Part shown: positions 6,012-10,681 of the stretch, one piece after another
Numbering within the stretch: the stretch's first letter is position 1
How the letters are laid out: each line of letters starts with the position of its first letter
Assembly: GCA_020056045.1 (NCBI GenBank)
Contig: JAGVIM010000152.1
Location: 1 to 10,681 of the forward strand
Direction of reading: 5' to 3'
DNA length: 10,681 nucleotides
DNA from: Nanobdellota archaeon
Lineage (GTDB): Archaea; Nanobdellota; Nanobdellia; Pacearchaeales; GW2011-AR1
Program-made: the position numbers and the translations under genes
The notes under the pieces: generated by a model
Databases searched by the model: none
The model's input: only the letters and a program-made list of their open reading frames with translations
What the model was told of the DNA's origin: nothing

Positions 6012-8654
6012 ATGAAAAATAATAAAATTATTGGATTGAAGAAAATTTTTATATTATTAATTTTATTTATTTTAATATTAAATTTAGTGATAATTTTATA
6101 TGCTGCAGAACAATCAACTAGCTCAAATTCTAATTCAAAAACATTGGAAGAATATTTAAGTGAAAATCAGGGAGATAAGACTAGTCCTGGAACTAGTAAT
6201 TTTATGGAATTAACTGGTGGAAAAAGAAATGATGTTTTTCAAACAGCAAGTGATCCTGAGAGTAGAAATGCTATGATACAACAGGTTTCTATAAAAGCAA
6301 ATGAAGTTATGATAAATAGGGTTGAAGGGGCTAATTTAATCAGTATTGTTTTGGAAACAAGGCTTAATGATGTTTATAAAAAATTACAGGAAAATAAATT
6401 TGATTTTCTTAAAATAACTGATATGGATAAACTTAAGGAAGCTGTACAATCTGTTGGAGTTCCTTGGGAAAGTGCTGAAAAAAGACTTCATTCAAAACTT
6501 GATAAAAATTTAATTGATTTTGAAGAAAGTAAAACTAAAAAACTTAAATGGTCTGATTTGAAAGATAAAAATGGAAAGCCAAGAAATATAATTGGTGATG
6601 GGGATGTTTGGTTGGATATGGATAATCTTCCTTTAATGACAAAGGGAATTCAGTATAAGGAAGGGAAGTTTACATTAACTCTTGAAAATGGGGGAAAATT
6701 AGTTATTGGAAAAGGTTCTACAAATGAAAAAGGAGAAATCAATTTTATTGCAAATCTTCCTGATAAAGGGGTTAGAAAGTTTACTGGAGAAGATGGAAAG
6801 GAAAATTATATCCCTGGATTAAAACAGTTTATTTCTAATGATCCTAATTTTGTTCCTAGTTTAAAGAATTTTAGATCTTCTTCTGATAAAGGAGAGATTG
6901 AAATTACAAGTGAAGGTTTTTCTATTAAAGGAGATGGAGCAAAAATAGATTATGGTGAATTTTCATTTGGAAGAAAAGCAGGAGAATCTTCTTCTGAAAG
7001 TTATGTTAAATTTTATGAAGAGGGAATGATTTTGAAAGGAACTGAAATGAAGTATGGTTCTGAAGTTAAAGTTGGATCCACAAAAAGCGATTTTGTATTT
7101 AGGCCAAATGGAGATCTTCCTGCTAGTGTGGTTAGTTTTTTAGATTCTGATGGTAAAAAGATTTGGGGAAATTTTGATAGTAGTGGAAAATTAACTCATG
7201 TTGCAAGAGAAGGAATACAATCTGGTACTAAGGATGATTGGGTTGAATTAAAAGGAAAGGATGGAAAAATTGAGGCTGGATTTTTAAAAAATATTTATGA
7301 TTCTTCTGGTTCTGTTGTTAAAAGTTTAATATCTGATTCTGTTGGTGGAAAAAGGGTTACATTTTCTCAATTAACTGAAAAATTTTATTCTGATCAAAGT
7401 CATAAAAAGGAAGGAGAAAGGATTTCTATTGATTCTACTCAATCTGATTTTTTAGTAATAAATGCAAAGAATTATGATGTTGGTGGGACTGGTACAATAC
7501 AACCTCTACATGATTTGACTTCTCTTAGGGCCTATGATACTAAGGATTTTTATGTTCTTGCTGGAGAAAAAAATAAAGCTGGAGAAAGATATTATATTCA
7601 TCTTGAAAATAATGAATTAAAAGTTTCTGGAAATTCTAATATTAAACCTGAAATAAATATTAATAATATAAATTTACTTGGTGATAATCAGGTTATTTCA
7701 GAACAGAAATGGAAGCTTTCTATGGAAGCTAATTCTAAGGGAAATTTTGTTAGTGCTTCAAATAGGGTGATTGAGGGAATTACTTCAGGAGTTGTTAGTG
7801 AATTTACTTTACCTAGCGGAGTTAAAATTAATAAACCTGTTACTGTAGGTATCACTTTAGATATTAATGAAGATGATTTTAATAAAAATGTTAAACCAGG
7901 AGTAGAGGGTGTATGGTTTAGTAGTTCTGAGAGAGATGCTGCTATCGAGGGTTCTTTAAAATCAGATACAACTCTTCGTGCAGATATTATAATTCCTTTA
8001 AAGGGAGTTAGTGTTAATGGTGAACAAGCTGCTGAATTAGTTGATAAAATTACTCCTGCAGTTATTAAGGGATTTTTTCCTCAAGAAGGTATTCCTATTG
8101 AAGGTAAAAATCTTGAAATAAAGATGGAAGTAGTGGATAGTTTAAAGGCAGCTTTAGTAAAATCTTCTAAAAGTATTGATTATATTGAGCTTGATAAGAT
8201 TTCAGTTGAACTTCAAAATAATCCTTCTACAAATATTGTTTCTTTAGTACTTGTTTCAGGAAATAAAAAAGGAACTGCTGTTCCTCTTGATCAAATATTT
8301 GGAGATAGTACTCAATCACTAGGTAGGGATCTTCTTGAAGCTAGTTTAAGATTACCTGATAATACTAAGGGGAGTATAGAACAATTTAGTTATGGATATC
8401 TTTCTAGTACCTATAGCCGTGCATTAAGTGATCCGGGTAAATCTCAGAAATATTCTGGTTCTCAACTGAGATATATGTTTGAAAGCAATCTTGGAACTGG
8501 AAGAAGTGGACTTACTTCTAAATGGAATAATATGGTTTATAAAGGAGATGATTTATTTTTTAATGGTTACGAACCAGGTTATGTCAAAAGTTATATTTAT
8601 AGTCCATCAAATGGTTTTTTGAAAAATTATTTTAATACGGTTACTAAGAAGTAA
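6012..8654 (+). CDS. Giant secreted beta-rich protein (880 aa), function unknown
   Basis: A strong hydrophobic N-terminal segment (residues 9-31, ending ILYAAEQ) is a signal peptide or anchor; cleavage after AA at 31-32 is plausible. A Ser/Asn-rich linker (34-65) follows, then a helical part (85-175). From about 195 to 780 the protein is dominated by repeating short strands with Gly, Lys, Asp and Ser turns, as in WLDMDNLPLMTKG, YKEGKFTLTL, GEIEITSEGFSIKGDGAKI and EEGMILKGTEMKYG. This is suggestive of an elongated beta-solenoid or stacked beta-sandwich shape. The C-terminus (790-880) is rich in Tyr and Ser. I see no cysteine at all, and no catalytic motif. Residues 180-228 resemble 170-226 of the preceding protein. 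Start and Shine-Dalgarno show translational coupling to that gene. It may be a surface fibre, adhesin or envelope-layer protein; none of these can be chosen from sequence alone. Confidence 0.9.
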   Translation: MKNNKIIGLKKIFILLILFILILNLVIILYAAEQSTSSNSNSKTLEEYLSENQGDKTSPGTSNFMELTGGKRNDVFQTASDPESRNAMIQQVSIKANEVMINRVEGANLISIVLETRLNDVYKKLQENKFDFLKITDMDKLKEAVQSVGVPWESAEKRLHSKLDKNLIDFEESKTKKLKWSDLKDKNGKPRNIIGDGDVWLDMDNLPLMTKGIQYKEGKFTLTLENGGKLVIGKGSTNEKGEINFIANLPDKGVRKFTGEDGKENYIPGLKQFISNDPNFVPSLKNFRSSSDKGEIEITSEGFSIKGDGAKIDYGEFSFGRKAGESSSESYVKFYEEGMILKGTEMKYGSEVKVGSTKSDFVFRPNGDLPASVVSFLDSDGKKIWGNFDSSGKLTHVAREGIQSGTKDDWVELKGKDGKIEAGFLKNIYDSSGSVVKSLISDSVGGKRVTFSQLTEKFYSDQSHKKEGERISIDSTQSDFLVINAKNYDVGGTGTIQPLHDLTSLRAYDTKDFYVLAGEKNKAGERYYIHLENNELKVSGNSNIKPEININNINLLGDNQVISEQKWKLSMEANSKGNFVSASNRVIEGITSGVVSEFTLPSGVKINKPVTVGITLDINEDDFNKNVKPGVEGVWFSSSERDAAIEGSLKSDTTLRADIIIPLKGVSVNGEQAAELVDKITPAVIKGFFPQEGIPIEGKNLEIKMEVVDSLKAALVKSSKSIDYIELDKISVELQNNPSTNIVSLVLVSGNKKGTAVPLDQIFGDSTQSLGRDLLEASLRLPDNTKGSIEQFSYGYLSSTYSRALSDPGKSQKYSGSQLRYMFESNLGTGRSGLTSKWNNMVYKGDDLFFNGYEPGYVKSYIYSPSNGFLKNYFNTVTKK

Positions 8655-8656
8655 TT

Positions 8657-9064
8657 TTATTTTGAAAGATCTTTAGTTTTTGAATAATCTTTCCATTGTT
8701 CTCTGTTATTGTTTGGTCCATATGCGTTTTTATAGTTATATTCTCCGCAAAGAATTTTACCATATTTTTCATCTATTTCTTTCATTTTTTTATCTTTTAG
8801 TTCTGGATGATTTTTTAAACTATCTTGATTAAGATGACCCCAATTAGTAGATTCAAGGAATGCACTTTGTTCTAAAGTTCTTTCTTCATAAGGTACTTTT
8901 TGTATTGTGTGTATTTTACCCCAGTGTTCTGAACGAGCTTGATCAACATAAAGTACTCTTCCCATTAATCCTGCCCCTAAAATAGTTGAAGCTACAACTG
9001 TTCCAAGAACTATTTTCTTTAGTCCTGACATTCCTTGAGGTTGTGTATGATTTGTGTTTGTCAT
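8657..9064 (-). CDS. Small N-terminally anchored protein, function unknown
   Basis: This 135-aa protein has a short polar N-terminus (1-15) and a single hydrophobic segment at about 17-36 with spaced small residues (GTVVASTILGAGLMG), giving a glycine-zipper-like face. A hydrophilic tail of about 95 residues rich in Lys, Asn and Glu follows, with one cysteine (C106). The segment could be a non-cleaved anchor or a signal peptide; no clean cleavage site follows it. A start at M12 is possible. The ATG at 9064 is preferred because AGGA lies eight bases upstream, and a TATA box lies about 45 bases upstream. The gene is convergent with the 880-aa gene, with only two bases between stop codons, so their transcripts must overlap at the 3' ends. 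I do not recognise the family. Confidence 0.75.
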   Translation of the reverse strand: MTNTNHTQPQGMSGLKKIVLGTVVASTILGAGLMGRVLYVDQARSEHWGKIHTIQKVPYEERTLEQSAFLESTNWGHLNQDSLKNHPELKDKKMKEIDEKYGKILCGEYNYKNAYGPNNNREQWKDYSKTKDLSK

Positions 9065-9107
9065 TTTTTATTTCCTAATTTTAGATAATTATCATAGGTA
9101 ACACTAG

Positions 9108-9115
9108 TATATAAA
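9108..9115 (-). promoter_or_regulatory. TATA box of the 135-aa gene
   Basis: TTTATATA on the minus strand, a near-ideal archaeal TATA box, lies 44-51 bases before the ATG at 9064. The expected transcript would have a leader of about 20 bases containing the AGGA ribosome-binding site at 9073-9076, so this gene appears to be leadered. Confidence 0.6.
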
Positions 9116-9164
9116 TGTTTCGTTTTTGTTACTACTGCATAAGAACACTTTTTACAGCTTAGTC

Positions 9165-9172
9165 TATATATA
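9165..9172 (+). promoter_or_regulatory. TATA box of the CPNC signal-peptide gene
   Basis: TATATATA begins 29 bases before the ATG at 9194, the same distance as for the genes at 1890 and 10569. It is only 14 bases before the earlier in-frame ATG at 9179, too close to transcribe that codon. This decides the start. It lies back to back with the promoter at 9108 in a 129-base divergent spacer. Confidence 0.6.
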
Positions 9173-9193
9173 CTCTAAATGTTTATATTTAAT

Positions 9194-9625
9194 ATGAATT
9201 CATTAGAGAAATTAACTAGTGCAATTGTACTTTCTTCAGTATTTATTTTTCCATCTTATGCCGAAGCACAAAGGGGCAGAAGAGTTTTTGTTCAGAATAA
9301 ATCAGTTCCTTCTCAACAAGTTATACAAGTTCCTGCTGGACAATATTATTGCCCTAATTGTGGTAGTTATCATGCTAATCCTGCTAATGGGGGAAATACT
9401 ATTGGTAGTGCTCTTTCTGATGCTACGGCTACAAATCTTTCTAATGCAGTATCAGTGGACAAGATGTATGATAAGGTTGGAAATGCTGCAAAGTTAGGGG
9501 AGGGATTGAAATCTCTTACTGATCTTATGATAATAATGGATGCTGTAACAGGTGGTCCTCAAAAACGAGAAAAAGATAAAAAACCTGTTAATAATCATCC
9601 TCTTTATAGTCTTCCCAATAAGTGA
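9194..9625 (+). CDS. Small secreted protein with a CPNC zinc-knuckle-like motif
   Basis: Read from M at 9194 the protein has 143 residues. It has a typical Sec signal peptide, MNSLEKLTSAIVLSSVFIFP, then SYAEAQ with an AEA cleavage site before Q26. An upstream in-frame ATG at 9179 would add five residues, but the TATA box at 9165 favours the later start. The mature part begins basic (RGRR), then has YYCPNCGSYH, a single CxxC followed by H, which could bind a metal alone or as half of a site completed by a partner or dimer. A Gly/Ala/Asn-rich stretch, an amphipathic helical part (GEGLKSLTDLMIIMDAV) and a basic tail follow. It is flanked by two other small exported proteins on the opposite strand. 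The family is not recognised. A CxxC in an exported protein could also be redox-active. Confidence 0.75.
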   Translation: MNSLEKLTSAIVLSSVFIFPSYAEAQRGRRVFVQNKSVPSQQVIQVPAGQYYCPNCGSYHANPANGGNTIGSALSDATATNLSNAVSVDKMYDKVGNAAKLGEGLKSLTDLMIIMDAVTGGPQKREKDKKPVNNHPLYSLPNK

Positions 9626-9628
9626 TTA

Positions 9629-9634
9629 TTTTTT
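9629..9634 (+). terminator. Oligo-T tract after the CPNC gene
   Basis: A run of six T residues begins four bases after the stop at 9625, followed by further T-rich sequence. T tracts without a hairpin are enough to end archaeal transcription. The tract lies between convergent genes, but T runs are common in this AT-rich window. Confidence 0.3.
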
Positions 9635-9638
9635 ATAA

Positions 9639-10250
9639 TTATTGTCTTTTATTTTTATTATATTCTATATCATATACTTTTTGATGTTTTTGATCCCAGT
9701 AGAGAATAATGCCATCTGTAAGATTAGGTCTTTTATCTTTTATATTTATATCTCTTCCATAGATTTCTTTTAAATATGCTTCTCTTTGTGGAGTTAATAT
9801 CAGTGATAATGGAGCAAATATCATAAACAGTATTGTATTTGCTGTATTTTCACCAATCTGCTGTGATGGACCATCCCTTCCAGGTTTAGTAGGGGGACTT
9901 TCCATTGTTTCAATAATTTCTTTATGATCCCTATAGAATTTATTTAATTCTCTTTTTTCTTGCTGTGAAAAAGTAGAATATGCATAGGGTTCATTTTCAC
10001 TTATCCTCTTTGCTGTTGCTCTAAGATTAACATTATCTAGTATTTCTTTTAATTTTTCCTTTTTATTTTTGTCTTTTTCATTATTCCAATTAGAATATGC
10101 ATCTTTTGCTGTTTTCCATTCTTCATAGCCTATTCTATAGTCATTTGGATTAAATTGAGGTTGTTGTGCTTGAGCTGGAGAATTATCTGTTAAAACTAAT
10201 GCTGTAAGTCCTGTTATTGTATTTTTTAAAAAATCTCGTCTTGATATCAT
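9639..10250 (-). CDS. Tat-exported protein of unknown function
   Basis: The 203-aa protein opens with MISRRDFLKN, an exact twin-arginine motif (SRRDFLK at 3-9). A moderately hydrophobic stretch (ITGLTALVLT) and an AQA site before Q29 follow: a complete Tat signal peptide. The Tat route carries proteins that fold, often around a cofactor, before export. The mature part is highly charged and helical (residues 40-115, many Lys, Glu and Asn). A proline/glycine-rich hinge (118-130) follows, then a hydrophobic segment at about 137-153 (NTILFMIFAPLSLILTP) that could be a membrane span or buried helix, and a basic C-terminus. No cysteine or cofactor motif is visible, so the reason for Tat export is unclear. 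It converges on the CPNC gene with 13 bases between them. The family is not recognised. Confidence 0.78.
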   Translation of the reverse strand: MISRRDFLKNTITGLTALVLTDNSPAQAQQPQFNPNDYRIGYEEWKTAKDAYSNWNNEKDKNKKEKLKEILDNVNLRATAKRISENEPYAYSTFSQQEKRELNKFYRDHKEIIETMESPPTKPGRDGPSQQIGENTANTILFMIFAPLSLILTPQREAYLKEIYGRDINIKDKRPNLTDGIILYWDQKHQKVYDIEYNKNKRQ

Positions 10251-10280
10251 TTTGTTTATTGTATATTTATTTTTTATTAG

Positions 10281-10287
10281 TATAAAA
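10281..10287 (-). promoter_or_regulatory. TATA-like box of the Tat-signal gene
   Basis: On the minus strand TTTTATA (followed by C) lies about 31-37 bases before the ATG at 10250, which would give a leader of only a few bases. AAATATAC nearer the start is a weaker alternative because it is too close. Confidence 0.35.
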
Positions 10288-10431
10288 TCTATTTACATAA
10301 TTATTATATTGTGTTAATTCTTTACTTATTCTCATATTATTTCAAGTTTTTATAATTTTGTATGTTTTTTTATTACTGATTAGTATTCAAAAGTTTGTAG
10401 ATTATAAAATTAAATTAAAAATCTAAAAAGT

Positions 10432-10471
10432 TTTAAATAGTGAAGGTTTTTATTTATTAAATAAAAAAAGA
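10432..10471 (+). promoter_or_regulatory. Possible decayed copy of the anchor-gene promoter and start
   Basis: TTTAAATAGT at 10432-10441 is identical to the start of the promoters at 1861 and 10540. Exactly 29 bases on, where those have ATG AAA AAG, this has ATA AAA AAA. The bases between match only partly, and in AT-rich DNA this could be chance. Alternatively it is an active promoter for a short untranslated RNA. Confidence 0.25.
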
Positions 10472-10539
10472 TTTTTTGAAAGTAAAATAATATCTAGATA
10501 TTTCCTAATTTTTTTGATTATAATTTTTCTTTGGAAATG

Positions 10540-10547
10540 TTTAAATA
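10540..10547 (+). promoter_or_regulatory. TATA box of the second anchor gene
   Basis: TTTAAATA followed by GTTATTT lies 29 bases before the ATG at 10569. It matches the promoter at 1861 in sequence and spacing. The intervening bases to the start codon are nearly identical between the two loci, which suggests duplication that included the promoter. Confidence 0.65.
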
Positions 10548-10568
10548 GTTATTTCCTTTATTTTATTC

Positions 10569-10681
10569 ATGAAAAAGGGTGTGGGTAAAAGAATTAATAA
10601 GGTTGCGCAGGCAACAATATTTATTATTATTGCAGTGCTTTTGGTAGGAACTGCGGCTATTGCTTTTTTTGTTATAAAAAA
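10569..10681 (+). CDS. Partial second 'QATIFIIIA' membrane-anchored protein
   Basis: Only the first 37 codons and two further bases are in the window; the gene runs off the right edge. It reads MKKGVGKRINKVAQATIFII followed by AVLLVGTAAIAFFVIK. Residues 15-37 are identical to the anchor of the protein at 1890, and 68 bases of DNA are identical as well. It lacks about 18 residues found in the other copy between the basic start and the anchor. Before the QAT site it has V-A rather than R-S, so the charged residue usual in class III pilin-like signals is missing. The start is fixed by the shared promoter spacing. It is expected to be a membrane-anchored envelope protein of the same unknown family, and may lead a second cluster of secreted proteins to the right. 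Confidence 0.85.
   Translation, partial: MKKGVGKRINKVAQATIFIIIAVLLVGTAAIAFFVIK
10614..10681 (+). repeat. 68-base repeat, copy 2 (anchor-coding)
   Basis: Identical to 1989-2056, including third codon positions. The match reaches the window edge, so the true repeat may be longer. Confidence 0.9.

Larger units (their letters stand above)
10251..10568. other. AT-rich divergent spacer
   Basis: This 318-base spacer separates divergent genes and has no credible reading frame. It contains the TATA-like box of the Tat-signal gene at the left and the promoter of the 288-aa paralogue at the right. In between are a 21-base perfect palindrome with a one-base centre (10447-10467), a 10-base palindrome TATCTAGATA (10491-10500), and a sequence resembling the paralogue promoter (10432-10471). 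Confidence 0.6.

Noticed and set aside
9179..9193. Start of the CPNC gene at the earlier ATG (9179)
   Set aside because: The TATA box at 9165-9172 lies only 14 bases upstream, too close for that codon to be transcribed, whereas ATG 9194 has the 29-base spacing seen at other genes.
9219..9497. Second plus-strand reading frame overlapping the CPNC gene
   Set aside because: Its product is almost entirely Leu/Ile/Met-rich shadow sequence. The other frame has a clean signal peptide, a CxxC motif and a correctly placed promoter.

Overview
The window is strongly AT-rich and archaeal. It has archaeal TATA boxes 24-29 bases upstream of starts that otherwise lack leaders, a tRNA gene with an intron in a bulge-helix-bulge fold and no encoded CCA, and small membrane-anchored proteins with a 'QATIFIIIA' N-terminus. 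I recall that N-terminus from DPANN archaea of the Woesearchaeota/Pacearchaeota type. That placement is an inference from style, not from a marker gene.

Layout, left to right. (1) 1-601, minus strand: 3'-truncated gene for a protein with an HExxH zinc-peptidase-like motif. (2) 602-1068: gene-free stretch holding three hairpins, two of which share the same arm sequences. (3) 1069-1623, minus: a shortened indole-3-glycerol-phosphate-synthase-like TIM-barrel protein that retains most catalytic residues but lacks the N-terminal part. (4) 1666-1791, minus: tRNA-Arg(GCG) with a 54-base intron. (5) 1890-8654, plus: three closely packed genes for a membrane-anchored protein (288 aa) and two very large secreted proteins (1073 and 880 aa). 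The two large proteins share a local motif and look like distant relatives. (6) 8657-10250: three small exported proteins of unknown function, with a membrane anchor, a Sec-type signal peptide and a Tat-type signal peptide respectively. (7) 10251-10568: AT-rich spacer. (8) 10569-end, plus: the start of a second copy of the 288-aa gene, with the same promoter and 68 identical bases up to the window edge.

From 1890 to the right edge every protein begins with an export or anchor signal, so this is a locus of cell-envelope or secreted proteins. The repeated promoter and anchor module at both ends suggests a cassette that has been duplicated, in which a membrane-anchored protein is followed by giant secreted proteins. 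No characterised function can be assigned to the large proteins from sequence alone. The best candidates for something new are this exported-protein island and the hairpin cluster at 847-1050.
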